A stretch of DNA of 64,000 nt from Aeromonas eucrenophila (GTDB lineage: Bacteria; Pseudomonadota; Gammaproteobacteria; Enterobacterales; Aeromonadaceae), in contig NZ_CDDF01000019.1 of assembly GCF_000819865.1 (NCBI RefSeq), positions 1 to 64,000 of the forward strand. The letters run 5' to 3'. This document shows positions 17,437-26,775 of the stretch, in pieces. Each line of letters begins with the position of its first letter. Position 1 is the first letter of the stretch. The translations under genes were made by a program, and so were the position numbers. The notes under the pieces were generated by a model. The model was given only the letters and a program-made list of their open reading frames with translations, ran no database searches and had not been told where the DNA came from.

Positions 17437-18542
17437 AGATACTGTTCGGGGTTCAGGGCACCGGCAACGGTCATATCAGTCGCAGCAGGACTCTGGCGCG
17501 GGCCTTGAAGGCCAGGGGGATCGAGGTTGACTACCTGTTCAGCGGCCGCCCCGCCGAGAGCTACTTCGAGATGGGGGTGTTTGGGGATTATCGCACCTTC
17601 CCCGGTATCAGCTTCGTCAGCCATGAGGGCAGCATCTCGGGCTGGCGCACCCTCAAGGGGCTGGCGCCAATCCGCTTCTGGCGGGACATGCGGGCCCTGG
17701 ATTGCCGCGACTACGACCTGGTGATCAGCGATTTCGAGCCTCTCAGTGCCCATGCCGCCCGGCGCTGGCAAAAACCCAGCCTCACCATCAGCCATCAGGC
17801 CAGCTTCGACTGGTCCATCCCGCGCTGGGGGGAGAGCGGCTTCAGCCGGCAGTTGATGCACCATTTTGCCCCGGTCCGGCAATCCTTGGGGCTGCACTGG
17901 TTTCACTTCGGTCAGCCGCTGCTGCCCCCCATCATAGATCCCATCGCACTCGCCCCGGACAACCAGCAGGTGCTGGTCTATCTGCCGTTCGAGCAGACCG
18001 AGCAGATAGCGGCCCTGTTGTCGCGCTTCAGCCAGCAGCATTTCGTCTGCTTCCATCCCGCCATTCGCACCCCCAGCCAGTGGCGCAACATCCACTTCGA
18101 GCCCCTGGCGCGGGAAGGGTTCAAGCAGGTGCTGGCCGGTTGCCGGGGGGTCATCACCAATGCGGGTTTCGAGCTGGCCTCGGAGGCGCTCTCCCTTGGC
18201 AAGAAACTGCTGGTCAAACCCCTTGGCGGCCAGTTCGAGCAGCTGACCAACGGCAAGACCCTGGAGCTGATGGGCTTGGCCCAGCTGATGGAGGTGCTCG
18301 ATGCCAATGCGGTGCGCGGCTGGCTTGAGGCGGCGGCCCCCGGCGCCATTCGCTATCCGGATGTGGCGGGCGAGTTGGCGGATTGGCTGGCCGCCGGGGC
18401 AGAAGAGGGTATTGAGCACTTGTCTCGCCGGCTGTGGGCCAGGACCCTCTTCCCGGAGGAGGTGTGTGATCGGCTCAGCGAGCTGGCCGAAAACCCGGCA
18501 TTGACCCGCCCCTGGTTATCGCAACTCAGTGCCTTTGACTAA
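17433..18542 (+). CDS. MJ1255/VC2487-family glycosyltransferase
   Basis: This 369-residue glycosyltransferase has a GT-B/GT28-like layout. The N-terminus is MKILFGVQGTGNGHISRS, with the glycine-rich loop of MurG-like enzymes. The C-terminal half has GVITNAGFELASEALSLGKKLLVKPLGGQFEQ, the nucleotide-sugar site. Donor and acceptor are unknown. It overlaps the PAP2 gene by four bases and is followed by a small conserved-looking protein, so the three form one transcription unit ending at 18778. Confidence 0.85.
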   Translation: MKILFGVQGTGNGHISRSRTLARALKARGIEVDYLFSGRPAESYFEMGVFGDYRTFPGISFVSHEGSISGWRTLKGLAPIRFWRDMRALDCRDYDLVISDFEPLSAHAARRWQKPSLTISHQASFDWSIPRWGESGFSRQLMHHFAPVRQSLGLHWFHFGQPLLPPIIDPIALAPDNQQVLVYLPFEQTEQIAALLSRFSQQHFVCFHPAIRTPSQWRNIHFEPLAREGFKQVLAGCRGVITNAGFELASEALSLGKKLLVKPLGGQFEQLTNGKTLELMGLAQLMEVLDANAVRGWLEAAAPGAIRYPDVAGELADWLAAGAEEGIEHLSRRLWARTLFPEEVCDRLSELAENPALTRPWLSQLSAFD

Positions 18543-18578
18543 ACTGAGATGACCCCACCCAAGGAGAGGACGGACAGC

Positions 18579-18731
18579 ATGCGCTTTACCAATGAGAACG
18601 GCGATACCATGACCCTGGCGGACAATCTGACGCTCCATGAATTACTGGACATGGGCGTCAGCATCTCGGTCTGCGAGGAGACGGATCCGGATCAGCAGAT
18701 CTGGCTGGTGGAGCCGGAACAGGACCAGTGA
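18579..18731 (+). CDS. small acidic protein of unknown function
   Basis: This 50-residue, acidic protein starts MRFTNENGDTMTLADNL. ATG 18579 follows AAGGAGAGG at a normal distance; an ORF start at 18549 lies before that site and is rejected. The codon use is like that of its neighbours and it has a strong terminator behind it, which supports it as a real gene. No domain is recognised. It is the third gene after PAP2 and the glycosyltransferase. Confidence 0.75.
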   Translation: MRFTNENGDTMTLADNLTLHELLDMGVSISVCEETDPDQQIWLVEPEQDQ

Positions 18732-18749
18732 GTCACCGGATAGTTGACG

Positions 18750-18778
18750 GGCCCACCCAAGCGGTGGGCCATTTTTTT
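18750..18778 (+). terminator. Rho-independent terminator of the PAP2 unit
   Basis: Perfect arms GGCCCACC (18750-18757) and GGTGGGCC (18763-18770), then A and seven T. Confidence 0.92.
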
Positions 18779-19119
18779 CCGTTAAACCTCAATTTTTCAG
18801 CATGATCCGCTGCTTTACTCCTCCTCCTCTTCGCTTTCTTTCCTGCCCTCTGGCCAAGTCACTGAATGTTAATAGCTGTTTGAAATTTATGACTGTTCAA
18901 GCCAGACAAAGCCGTGGACAAGCGTTCACAAGCGGGTTAAGTTGGTTTTTCACCCGATTTTCGGGTGAATGATGGAAAAAATCACTTTTTCTACTATCGA
19001 CCGCTCCGTACTCGCCTGGTCTGTATTCAGACAACAACAAGACACGGACTGGCGTTGCCGGGAAGCAGCGGACTGTCGATAGCTTTCGCTTAACGGAGCA
19101 AAGCCTGGAGGGCTTTATC
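18779..19119 (+). promoter_or_regulatory. long 5' region of ilvIH with two inverted repeats
   Basis: No real gene is seen in these 340 bp. A perfect hairpin TTCACCCGA-TTT-TCGGGTGAA lies at 18949-18969. Further on, CTATCGAC (18994-19001) can pair with GTCGATAG (19075-19082), bracketing about 73 nt and ending 37 nt before ilvI. Neither has a T-run, so a simple terminator is unlikely. In E. coli ilvIH is controlled by Lrp over a long upstream region; whether that holds here cannot be read from sequence. Confidence 0.5.
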
Positions 19120-20838
19120 ATGGAGATGTTATCAGGCGCCCAGATGGTGGTTAGAGCGCTGGAAGATCAGGGAGTGGAGCACGTGTTCGGCTACCCTGGT
19201 GGCTCAGTGCTCGACATCTATGACGCTCTCTTCGAAAACGGCAAGATGGAGCATGTCCTGGTGCGGCACGAGCAAGCCGCGGTGCACATGGCGGACGGTT
19301 ACGCCCGCTCTACTGGCAAGGTGGGCACTGTGCTGGTCACCTCGGGCCCCGGCGCCACCAACTGCATCACCGGCATCGCCACCGCCTACATGGACTCGAT
19401 CCCCCTGGTGATCCTGTCCGGTCAGGTGCCGACCAGCATGATCGGGGAGGATGCGTTCCAGGAGACCGACATGATCGGTATCTCCCGCCCGGTGGTGAAG
19501 CACAGCTTCCTGTGCAAGAAGGCCAGCGAGATCCCCGACGCCATCAAGAAGGCTTACTACATTGCTGCCAGCGGCCGCCCGGGGCCGGTGGTGGTGGACT
19601 TGCCCAAGGATGTACAGAACCCGAAGGAGAAGTTCCCCTATCAGTATCCCGAGTCTGTCTCGCTGCGTTCCTACAACCCGACCAAGGCCGGCCACAAGGG
19701 CCAGATCAAGCGCGCCGCCAAGCTGCTGACCGAGGCGAGCCGCCCGGTGATGTACGTGGGCGGTGGTGCCATCAACGCCAACGCGGATCAGCTGGTGACC
19801 CAGCTGGCGGAGCTGTTGAACCTGCCGGTGACCACCACCCTCATGGGGCTTGGCGCCTTCTCCGGCACCCACCCGCAGTTTATCGGCATGCTCGGCATGC
19901 ACGGCACCTTCGAAGCGAACAAGACCATGCACAACGCGGATCTGATCTTCGCCGTGGGTGCCCGCTTCGATGACCGCGTCACCAACAACGTGGCCAAGTT
20001 CTGTCCCAACGCGACCATAGTCCACATCGACATCGATCCCACCTCCATCTCCAAGACGGTGCAGGCCCATGTGCCCATCGTCGGCTCGGTGGAAACCGTG
20101 CTGGAGCAGATGCTGGAGGTGATCCGCGAATGTGGCTTTGCCAACGACAAGCAGGCCTTGTCGGAGTGGTGGGAGCAGATCGCCCAGTGGCGTTCCCGCA
20201 ACTGCCTGGCCTACGAGACCTCGCCCACCCTGATCAAGCCGCAGCAGGTCATTGAGGCGCTCTACAAGGTGACCAAGGGGGAGGCTTTCGTCGCCTCGGA
20301 CGTGGGCCAGCACCAGATGTTTGCCGCGCTCTACTATCCGTTCGCCAAGCCGCGCCAGTGGATCAACTCGGGTGGCCTCGGCACCATGGGCTTCGGCATT
20401 CCGGCCGCCATGGGGGCCCAGTTCGCCAACCCGGATGCGGTGGTGTGCTGCGTGACCGGCGACGGTTCGGTGCAGATGAACATCCAGGAGCTCTCCACCT
20501 GCCTGCAGTACGGGGTGCCCATCAAGATCATCTCCATCAACAACCGTGCCCTCGGCATGGTCAAGCAGTGGCAGAAGATGTTCTACGGCGGCCGTCACAG
20601 CCACTCCTACATGGAGTCCCTGCCGGACTTCGTCAAGCTGGCGGAGGCCTATGGCCACGTCGGCATCGCGGTGAGCGATCCGGCGGAGCTCGAGAGCGCC
20701 ATGGAGAAGGCCTTCGCCATGAAGGATCGGTTGGTGTTCATGGACATCTCGGTCGATCCGGACGAGCACGTCTATCCGATGCAGATCAAGTTTGGTGCCA
20801 TGGATGAGATGTGGCTGAGCAAGACGGAGAGAACCTGA
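19120..20838 (+). CDS. ilvI: acetolactate synthase III, large subunit
   Basis: This 572-residue thiamine-diphosphate enzyme makes acetolactate or acetohydroxybutyrate for valine, leucine and isoleucine. The N-terminal part has [15 protein letters not shown] and the catalytic-glutamate segment [16 protein letters not shown]. The C-terminal part has the TPP motif [14 protein letters not shown]. The ATG at 19120 follows GGAGGG. The stop overlaps the ilvH start as TGATG. Confidence 0.97.
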   Translation: MEMLSGAQMVVRALEDQGVEHVFGYPGGSVLDIYDALFENGKMEHVLVRHEQAAVHMADGYARSTGKVGTVLVTSGPGATNCITGIATAYMDSIPLVILSGQVPTSMIGEDAFQETDMIGISRPVVKHSFLCKKASEIPDAIKKAYYIAASGRPGPVVVDLPKDVQNPKEKFPYQYPESVSLRSYNPTKAGHKGQIKRAAKLLTEASRPVMYVGGGAINANADQLVTQLAELLNLPVTTTLMGLGAFSGTHPQFIGMLGMHGTFEANKTMHNADLIFAVGARFDDRVTNNVAKFCPNATIVHIDIDPTSISKTVQAHVPIVGSVETVLEQMLEVIRECGFANDKQALSEWWEQIAQWRSRNCLAYETSPTLIKPQQVIEALYKVTKGEAFVASDVGQHQMFAALYYPFAKPRQWINSGGLGTMGFGIPAAMGAQFANPDAVVCCVTGDGSVQMNIQELSTCLQYGVPIKIISINNRALGMVKQWQKMFYGGRHSHSYMESLPDFVKLAEAYGHVGIAVSDPAELESAMEKAFAMKDRLVFMDISVDPDEHVYPMQIKFGAMDEMWLSKTERT

Positions 20839-21332
20839 TGAGACATATTATTTCCGTTCTGTTGGAAAACGAATCTGGTGCCCTGAGCCGTGTGGTGGGC
20901 CTCTTCTCCCAGCGCGGCTACAACATCGAGACCCTGACGGTGGCCCCCACCGAGGATCCGACCCTGTCGCGCATGACCATCGTCACCATGGGTGATGAGC
21001 GAGTGCTGGAGCAGATCCAGAAGCAATTGCACAAGCTGGTGGACGTGCTCAAGGTGTGTGACTTGAGCGAGGGTGAGCACATCGAGCGGGAGATCGCTCT
21101 GGTCAAGGCGCGTGCCGCCGGTGGCGCTCGCGACGAGCTGAAACGACTGGCAGATATCTTCCGTGGTCAGATCGTCGACGTGACTCCCGAGCAGTACACG
21201 GTGCAGCTGGTGGGGACGAGCGAGAAGCTCGACGCCTTCATCAAGACCGCCGCCCAGACCAACGAGATCATCGAGGTGGTGCGCTCCGGCGTCTGCGGGA
21301 TCTCCCGCGCCGACAAGGCGCTGCGTCCCTGA
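20838..21332 (+). CDS. ilvH: acetolactate synthase III, regulatory subunit
   Basis: This 164-residue regulatory subunit confers valine feedback on IlvI. The N-terminal ACT domain starts [19 protein letters not shown] and is followed by [13 protein letters not shown]; the C-terminal half is the usual ALS small-subunit domain. Start ATG 20838 overlaps the ilvI stop by one base; the longer ORF start at 20811 is inside ilvI. Length matches E. coli IlvH (163). A terminator at 21364 and then a diverged copy of the gene end follow. Confidence 0.97.
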   Translation: MRHIISVLLENESGALSRVVGLFSQRGYNIETLTVAPTEDPTLSRMTIVTMGDERVLEQIQKQLHKLVDVLKVCDLSEGEHIEREIALVKARAAGGARDELKRLADIFRGQIVDVTPEQYTVQLVGTSEKLDAFIKTAAQTNEIIEVVRSGVCGISRADKALRP

Positions 21333-21363
21333 CTCGCCTTGCCGTCAATGGGTTATCCACAAA

Positions 21364-21383
21364 GGGCTCCTCGGAGCCCTTTT
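21364..21383 (+). terminator. ilvIH terminator, copy 1
   Basis: GGGCTCC-TC-GGAGCCC (21364-21379) followed by four T. Confidence 0.88.
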
Positions 21384-21396
21384 GTTATCTCGTAGG

Positions 21397-21506
21397 GGGG
21401 CGCGCCTCAAGCTGTCTGCGGGATTTGCAGACAAGGGGCTGTGTTCCTGTGACCCATACTGTCGGTCAGTGGGTTATCCACAAGGGGCTCCTCGGAGCCC
21501 TTTTTC
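21397..21506 (+). pseudogene. diverged second copy of the ilvH 3' end plus terminator
   Basis: From about 21397 the sequence repeats the segment starting near 21277, offset about 120 bp. Shared runs are GTCTGCGGGAT (21291 and 21414), GACAAGG then GCTG, GGGTTATCCACAA, and the terminator GGGCTCC-TC-GGAGCCC (copy 2 at 21485-21500, five T). Copy 2 has a deletion of about 5 bp in the coding part and cannot encode protein. The 3' non-coding part is better conserved than the coding part. Confidence 0.85.
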
Positions 21507-21592
21507 ATGGGCGAGCGCCGGGGCAGGGGAAGGGATGAGTCTGTCATTTTCTTTCAAATGATCGGTAAACTATCCACAAAAGCTGTGGAAAA

Positions 21593-21798
21593 GTCTGTAG
21601 ATTAGCGGTGTGTCTGGCGTTAGTTGGCTGATCTTAAAGGAATATTTTGATTTGATCCTGGCTGGATCGCAATTGTGCAATTCATAGAGAGGTGGTGAGT
21701 GTTTGCTTATCGCCTAAGCCTTGCCAGACGAGCCCCAGCGCCGGGCGGGTGGATCCGCTCAGGATCCTGATTTGATCTTGCGGATCAACATCTCGCCG
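21593..21798. other. non-coding stretch rich in GATC
   Basis: No gene is seen. The sequence TGATTTGATC occurs twice (near 21649 and 21769), each followed by a GGATC, and GATC is frequent across the stretch. No promoter or stable hairpin was recognised apart from the pta terminator that follows. Confidence 0.35.
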
Positions 21799-21802
21799 CC
21801 AT

Positions 21803-21830
21803 AAAAAAACCCGCCGGAAGGCGGGTTTTT
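21803..21830 (-). terminator. ackA-pta operon terminator
   Basis: ACCCGCC (21809-21815) and GGCGGGT (21820-21826), loop GGAA, with seven A on one side and five T on the other. It lies 22 nt after the pta stop and could act in both directions. Confidence 0.92.
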
Positions 21831-21852
21831 GATATGTCAGGGCTAAGGTCGA

Positions 21853-24006
21853 TTACTCGGCCTGAGCTGCCTGAATACCGGTCAGGGCGATGGTGTAGAC
21901 GATGTCGTCCACCAGGGCGCCACGGGACAGGTCGTTGACCGGCTTGCGCATGCCTTGCAGCATGGGGCCGATGGAGACCAGCTCTGCGGAGCGCTGTACC
22001 GCCTTGTAGGTGGTGTTGCCGGTGTTCAAGTCCGGGAACACGAACACGGTCGCCTTGCCGGCTACCGGAGAGTTCGGTGCCTTGGACTTGGCCACGTTCT
22101 CCATGATGGCCGCATCGTACTGCAGCGGGCCGTCGATGATGAGGTCGGGACGCTTGGCCTTGGCCAGCTCGGTCGCCTCACGCACCTTCTCTACATCCGC
22201 GCCGGCGCCAGAGGTACCGGTGGAGTAGGAGATCATGGCCACGCGCGGCTCGATGCCGAAGGCTGCAGCGGAGTCGGCGGACTGGATGGCGATCTCGGCC
22301 AGCTGTTCGGCGCTCGGGTCCGGGTTGATGGCGCAGTCGCCATACACCAGTACCTGATCCGGCAGCAGCATGAAGAAGATGGAGGAGATCAGGGAAGAGC
22401 CCGGCGCAGTCTTGATGATCTGCATCGGCGGACGGATGGTGTTGGCGGTGGTGTGCACGGCGCCGGAGACCAGGCCATCAACTTCACCACGTTCCAGCAT
22501 CATGGTGCCCAGCACCACGTTGTCTTCCAGCTGTTCGCGGGCGACCACTTCGGTCATGCCCTTGCTCTTGCGCAGCTCGACCAGACGCGGCACATAGCGC
22601 TCGCGTACTTCCAGCGGATCGATGATCTCGACGCGATCGGTCAGCACCACACCCTGTTGTTCGGCGACGCGGCGGATCTCTTCCGGGTTGCCCAGCAGCA
22701 CCGGACGGGCGATGCCACGCTCGGCACAGATGGCGGCAGCCTTGATGGTGCGCGGCTCTTCCCCTTCCGGCAGCACGACGCGCTTGTTGGCTTGGCGGGC
22801 CAGCTCGGTCAGCTGATAACGGAAGGCGGGCGGGCTCAGGCGACGGGAGCGGGTGGACTTGGCAGAGAGAGACTCGATCCAGTGCTTGTCGATGTGGCCA
22901 GCCACATAGTCCTGCACCAGCTCGATACGCTCGCGGTCATCTTCCGGGATGTCGACGTTGAAGTTCTGCAGGCTGACGGCGGTCTGCCAGGTGTTGGTGC
23001 CGGTGATCATGATCGGCAGGCCGGTGGCCATGGCCTGTTGGCACAGGGCGATGACTTGCGGCTCCGGATGATAGTTGCCGGTCAGCAACAGGGCGCCCAG
23101 CTTGACGCCGTTCATGGCGGACAGGCAGGCGGAGACGATGACGTCTGAACGATCGCCGGAGGTCACCAGCAGGCTGCCCGGACGGAAGTGCTCGATCATG
23201 TTGTGGATGGAGCGGGCACAGAAGGTCACGGTCTGCAGACGGCGGCTGTCGAGCTCACCCTTGTGCAGGATCTTGGCGGCCAGGTGCTTGGCGAGATCCT
23301 TGGCACGGGGGGCGATCAGCTGGGTGTTCCAGGGAATGCAGCCCAGGATGCGCAGCGGGCTCTTGCCGAACACTTGCAGCACTTCCAGGTTATGGGCGGT
23401 GTCGGAGGTGTGGTGATGAGCCTCGAACATCTCGGTCAAGTCAGGGCGGGTCACGCCGTGCTCGTCAACCGGTGCACCGACCTTGTTGATCACGCAACCG
23501 ACGATACGCGGGTTGCTGACACCACCGAAGTTGGAGCAGGCCAGCTCGATGCGCTCTTTGAGCTTCTGGCTGGAGTCGTTGCCCGGATGGGTCACGAACA
23601 CCATGTCGGCGTCCAGCGCCTTGGCGACATCGTAGTTCAGCTTGTTGGCAAACGGCTGCTTGTCGGTCGGGACCAGACCTTCGATCACCAGCACCTCGGC
23701 ACCGCTGGCCTTCACGTGCTCTTCGAAGCGAGCCACGATCTCTTCCAGCAGGATATCGGTGTTGCTGGAGGTGATCATGTTCTCGGCGTAGGAGAGGGTG
23801 AACGGCTCGGGCGGGTTGATGTTGGCGGCGGCGCGGATCACGGCGGTGGAGCGCTCGGCACCGGTTTCACCCGGACGCGGCTGAGCAACCGGTTTGAAGA
23901 AGCTGACATTGACACCGTGACGCTCCATGGCGCGAACGACGCCAAGACTCACGGAAGTTACGCCGACACCAGTGCCGACCGGGATGAGCATAATAGTGCG
24001 TGCCAC
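21853..24006 (-). CDS. pta: phosphate acetyltransferase, long form
   Basis: This 717-residue enzyme interconverts acetyl-CoA and acetyl phosphate. The N-terminal part is the dethiobiotin-synthetase-like P-loop domain ([17 protein letters not shown]), the middle a DRTGG domain, and the C-terminal part the catalytic PTA domain with [17 protein letters not shown]. Length matches E. coli Pta (714). It follows ackA by 70 nt; a hairpin with a short T-run in the gap may reduce pta relative to ackA. Confidence 0.97.
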   Translation of the reverse strand: MARTIMLIPVGTGVGVTSVSLGVVRAMERHGVNVSFFKPVAQPRPGETGAERSTAVIRAAANINPPEPFTLSYAENMITSSNTDILLEEIVARFEEHVKASGAEVLVIEGLVPTDKQPFANKLNYDVAKALDADMVFVTHPGNDSSQKLKERIELACSNFGGVSNPRIVGCVINKVGAPVDEHGVTRPDLTEMFEAHHHTSDTAHNLEVLQVFGKSPLRILGCIPWNTQLIAPRAKDLAKHLAAKILHKGELDSRRLQTVTFCARSIHNMIEHFRPGSLLVTSGDRSDVIVSACLSAMNGVKLGALLLTGNYHPEPQVIALCQQAMATGLPIMITGTNTWQTAVSLQNFNVDIPEDDRERIELVQDYVAGHIDKHWIESLSAKSTRSRRLSPPAFRYQLTELARQANKRVVLPEGEEPRTIKAAAICAERGIARPVLLGNPEEIRRVAEQQGVVLTDRVEIIDPLEVRERYVPRLVELRKSKGMTEVVAREQLEDNVVLGTMMLERGEVDGLVSGAVHTTANTIRPPMQIIKTAPGSSLISSIFFMLLPDQVLVYGDCAINPDPSAEQLAEIAIQSADSAAAFGIEPRVAMISYSTGTSGAGADVEKVREATELAKAKRPDLIIDGPLQYDAAIMENVAKSKAPNSPVAGKATVFVFPDLNTGNTTYKAVQRSAELVSIGPMLQGMRKPVNDLSRGALVDDIVYTIALTGIQAAQAE

Positions 24007-24038
24007 TTATTACCCCTTGTTCATTTTTTGGGATCAGG

Positions 24039-24062
24039 AAAAGGCCGCCCTGGGGCGGCCTT
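24039..24062 (-). terminator. intercistronic hairpin between ackA and pta
   Basis: AAGGCCGCCC (24041-24050) and GGGCGGCCTT (24053-24062) are perfect complements. On the minus strand only four T follow, so partial termination or mRNA processing is more likely than a full stop, since pta has no obvious own promoter in the gap. Confidence 0.6.
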
Positions 24063-24076
24063 GCTCTACAGCTAAA

Positions 24077-25279
24077 TTATGCGCCGACCAGTTCCAGCGC
24101 GTCGTGGGCGATGACCCACTCTTCGTTGGTCGGGATAACCAGGGCTTTGGTGGAGCCAGCCTTGGTGATCTCGCCACCCTTGCCGAAGCGTGCCTTCAGG
24201 TTCGCGTCGTGGTCGACGTCGAAGCCCAGCAGGCCCAGCTTGTTCAGGGTGATCTCACGGATCGGGGCGGAGTTCTCGCCGATGCCACCGGTGAAGACCA
24301 CGGCATCCAGACGACCGTCCATGGCGGCGGCGTAGGCGCCGATGTACTTGGCCAGACGGTAGCAGTACACGTCCATGGCACGCTTGGCTTCTTCCTTGCT
24401 GTCGTAGTTGTCTTCGACGAAACGGCAATCGGAAGTGACTTCGGTCAGACCCTGCAGGCCGGATTCCTTGGTCAGCATGGTGTTGATCTCGGCAACGCTC
24501 ATGCCCAGCTTGTCGTGCAGGAAGAAGATGATGGCCGGATCCAGATCACCGGAACGGGTACCCATCACCAGGCCTTCCAGCGGGGTCAGACCCATGGAGG
24601 TGTCGACGGACTGGCCGTTCTTGATGGCGCAGACGGAGCCGCCGTTGCCCAAGTGGCAGTTGATGATGTTCAGCTCGGACACCGGCTTGTTCAGCTGCTT
24701 GGCGGCTTCCAGGCTGATGTAGTAGTGGCTGGTGCCGTGGGCGCCGTAGCGACGGATGCCGTTCTCTTTGTAGAGCTTGTACGGCAGGGCGTACAGGAAG
24801 GCTTCTTCCGGCATGGTCTGGTGGAAAGCGGTATCGAACACGGCCACGTTCTTCTCGGCCAGCTCCGGGAACACCTTCAGCGCGGCACGGATACCGATCA
24901 GGTGAGCCGGGTTGTGCAGCGGCGCGTAAGGGATGGCGGCTTCGATACCAGCGATCACGTCCTTGCAGATGCGCACGGAGGAGGTGAATTGCTCGCCGCC
25001 GTGTACTACGCGATGGCCGATGGCGATCAGGTTCTTGGACAGTTCAGGGTTGAGCGGCAGGATCTTGTGGACGATGAAGTCCAGCGCTTCCTGGTGAGCG
25101 GCACCGGCACCCAGATCGGCGCTGCCTTTCTCACCATTGAGCTTCCACTTGATGCGGGCGTCGTCGAGGTTGAAGCACTCGGCCAGGCCGGACAGCAGAT
25201 CATCACCGGTGGTTGCGTCAATGACAGCAAACTTCAGGGACGAGCTGCCACAGTTAAGAACAAGAACCAGCTTACTCAT
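24077..25279 (-). CDS. ackA: acetate kinase
   Basis: This 400-residue enzyme makes ATP and acetate from acetyl phosphate. It starts [21 protein letters not shown] and contains the two acetokinase signatures ([11 protein letters not shown] and the [10 protein letters not shown] region), then GTSHYY and [10 protein letters not shown]. Length equals E. coli AckA (400). With pta it forms the overflow/anaerobic acetate pathway. Confidence 0.98.
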   Translation of the reverse strand: MSKLVLVLNCGSSSLKFAVIDATTGDDLLSGLAECFNLDDARIKWKLNGEKGSADLGAGAAHQEALDFIVHKILPLNPELSKNLIAIGHRVVHGGEQFTSSVRICKDVIAGIEAAIPYAPLHNPAHLIGIRAALKVFPELAEKNVAVFDTAFHQTMPEEAFLYALPYKLYKENGIRRYGAHGTSHYYISLEAAKQLNKPVSELNIINCHLGNGGSVCAIKNGQSVDTSMGLTPLEGLVMGTRSGDLDPAIIFFLHDKLGMSVAEINTMLTKESGLQGLTEVTSDCRFVEDNYDSKEEAKRAMDVYCYRLAKYIGAYAAAMDGRLDAVVFTGGIGENSAPIREITLNKLGLLGFDVDHDANLKARFGKGGEITKAGSTKALVIPTNEEWVIAHDALELVGA

Positions 25280-25581
25280 GAATAAATCCTATCGCAGATT
25301 GGGTTGGGTTGGAGGATGCGCCGGACGCGGAGCGTCCAAAAACTATCAACTTATCCTTATGAGGGTTGGCAATCTGTTGCTTGCCCCTTGTATAGTGATA
25401 CAAGACCCGAAATCCAGACGTCCCTGACTGGCCAACGGCAGGCCGTTGGCGTAAAAATTAGGCGCTCAAAGGATAACCTGATTGTTGAAAAATAACAAAG
25501 TCATCCTCAACCTTTGTTATTGAACCTCAAATATTGTCGAGGTTTTGCCGTTAATACGTTCAAAAAGAGCTCGGAGGTAGT
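25280..25581. promoter_or_regulatory. ackA/yfbV divergent regulatory region with four inverted repeats
   Basis: Inverted repeats lie at 25323-25337 (GGACGC-GGA-GCGTCC), 25387-25404 (CTTGTAT-AGTG-ATACAAG), about 25430-25450 (GCCAACGG-CAGG-CCGTTGGC) and 25491-25521 (AATAACAAAG, 11-nt gap, CTTTGTTATT). A promoter candidate on the plus strand, TTGGCA (25366) - 17 bp - TGTATA (25389), overlaps the second repeat, which therefore looks like an operator. Divergent ackA and yfbV must both start here. Confidence 0.55.
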
Positions 25582-26022
25582 ATGAGCATGAACATTTTTG
25601 GAACTAAATTACAGCAAGGCCGTCATTATATGACTCTTTGGCCGCGCCGTCCCGAGCTTAATTCCATGTTCCCGGAGAATCGGGTGATCAGGGCCACCGA
25701 GTTTGCCCTCAAGATCATTCCGGCCCTCGCCGTGCTCAGCGTCATGCTGCAATTCCAGTTCGGCGAACAGCATTACTGGCCTTCGGTCATGGCCTCAGTG
25801 CTGTTTCTGCTCAGCCTGCCGCTGCAAGGCTACTACTGGCTAGGTCAGCGTGCCGATACCCGGTTGCCTCCCTCTCTCGCTAGCTGGTATAGGGAGATCA
25901 ACGGCAAGATGAACGAGCAGGGGGGGCACCGCCAGCTCGTATCCCGGCCCCGTTATGAGGAGCTGGCCGATACCCTCAACGCCGCCTTCAAGCAGCTGGA
26001 CAAATCCTTCCTCTACGAATGA
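25582..26022 (+). CDS. yfbV: UPF0208 (DUF412) inner-membrane protein YfbV
   Basis: This 146-residue protein has two hydrophobic segments (about 44-60 and 72-90) and a cytoplasmic, charged C-terminus. The signature GRHYMTLWPRRPELN near the N-terminus identifies the YfbV family. E. coli YfbV has been tied to MatP-related chromosome organisation, but the molecular role is unclear. ATG 25582 follows GGAGG by 4 nt; ATG 25588 is an alternative. As in E. coli it is divergent from ackA. Confidence 0.93.
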   Translation: MSMNIFGTKLQQGRHYMTLWPRRPELNSMFPENRVIRATEFALKIIPALAVLSVMLQFQFGEQHYWPSVMASVLFLLSLPLQGYYWLGQRADTRLPPSLASWYREINGKMNEQGGHRQLVSRPRYEELADTLNAAFKQLDKSFLYE

Positions 26023-26040
26023 CACCGCAGATGCTGCAAC

Positions 26041-26064
26041 AAGGCGCCCGAGGGCGCCTTTTTC
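26041..26064. terminator. bidirectional terminator between yfbV and yfbU
   Basis: AAGGCGCCC (26041-26049) and GGGCGCCTT (26052-26060), with T to 26063 on the plus strand. Confidence 0.88.
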
Positions 26065-26074
26065 ATCTGTATTT

Positions 26075-26575
26075 TCAGGCTGCCAGCACCTTGCTGATCT
26101 CCTGAATGGAGAGCTTGTACTGACGGGGGCACTGACGCCAGGCCGCCAGCATGCGCTGGTATTTGTCGCGCATGGCGATGTCGCTGGAGAGCTCGTCGCA
26201 AGGGCAGGGCAGCTCGGGGAAGCGCTTGTCCACCTCCAGCAGGAAGCAGACATAATCCGCCAGCTCCCGCTCCTGGCTGCGGCTGTAACCGTTGAAGGTC
26301 AGCCGGCTGGCGTTGACCTCGGCCTGGGCGGTGGCGTCGAGATTGCCCCAGGAGATGGCCAGCGCATGGTGCAGCTCCAGGGTGTCCAGCACTTCCTGGC
26401 AGGTGGCGAGATCCAGGTGGCCGAAACTCTTCTCCAGCTCGAGGATCTGCAAGCAGTAGCCACGCTCGACTATGGTGCTGGCCCGCTGGTAAAACGGTGC
26501 CTTCTCCGGATTGAGTTTGGCCAGGATCTCGTACTGATTGCTCAGGATCAGGCGTTCGGTGTGGCTCATGTTCAT
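26075..26575 (-). CDS. yfbU: YfbU family protein
   Basis: This 166-residue protein starts MNMSHTERLILSNQYEILAKL and matches the YfbU family end to end (ERGYCLQILELEKSFG, KYQRMLAAW, CPRQYKLS). E. coli YfbU sits beside yfbV and has been linked to cell death at high expression, but its biochemical function is unknown. The long ORF back to 26734 is not supported; two close ATGs (26575, 26569) share one weak ribosome site. No signal peptide or membrane segment is seen. Confidence 0.88.
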   Translation of the reverse strand: MNMSHTERLILSNQYEILAKLNPEKAPFYQRASTIVERGYCLQILELEKSFGHLDLATCQEVLDTLELHHALAISWGNLDATAQAEVNASRLTFNGYSRSQERELADYVCFLLEVDKRFPELPCPCDELSSDIAMRDKYQRMLAAWRQCPRQYKLSIQEISKVLAA

Positions 26576-26720
26576 GGGCTTTCTCACTGGAAAATGAATC
26601 TGGGATAACGTTAACCCATATTCAAGATGAATTTTTTGATCTGAGCGGGGAGGTTGGCGAGAAAAGCAGGGGGGAGCAGGTACAGATGCGCGCCAGGGGG
26701 TCTGATGAAGCGCATCAGCG

Positions 26721-26748
26721 AAGAGGGCCTGCAACGGCAGGCCCTCTT
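26721..26748 (-). terminator. terminator candidate of gcvR-bcp
   Basis: AAGAGGGCCTGC (26721-26732) and GCAGGCCCTCTT (26737-26748) form a perfect 12-bp stem 28 nt after the bcp stop. The T-run on the minus strand is poor. A second small hairpin, CTGATG-AAGCG-CATCAG, lies at 26702-26718. Confidence 0.6.
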
Positions 26749-26775
26749 CGTATCGGGAGAAGAATAAGCGGGCGC

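Larger units (their letters stand above)
21353..21592. promoter_or_regulatory. cluster of DnaA-box-like 9-mers
   Basis: TTATCCACA, a perfect DnaA box, occurs at 21353-21361 and 21474-21482. CTATCCACA (one mismatch) is at 21570-21578. TGTGGAAAA at 21584-21592 is the reverse form TTTTCCACA, also one mismatch. Two of the four are explained by the ilvH 3' duplication. Function unknown. Confidence 0.5.

Noticed and set aside
18802-18972. 56-codon ORF ahead of ilvI as a leader peptide
   Set aside because: No ribosome site, no run of Leu, Val or Ile codons, and no attenuator after it.
21353-21592. origin of replication
   Set aside because: Four DnaA-like boxes without an AT-rich unwinding region or replication genes are not enough.
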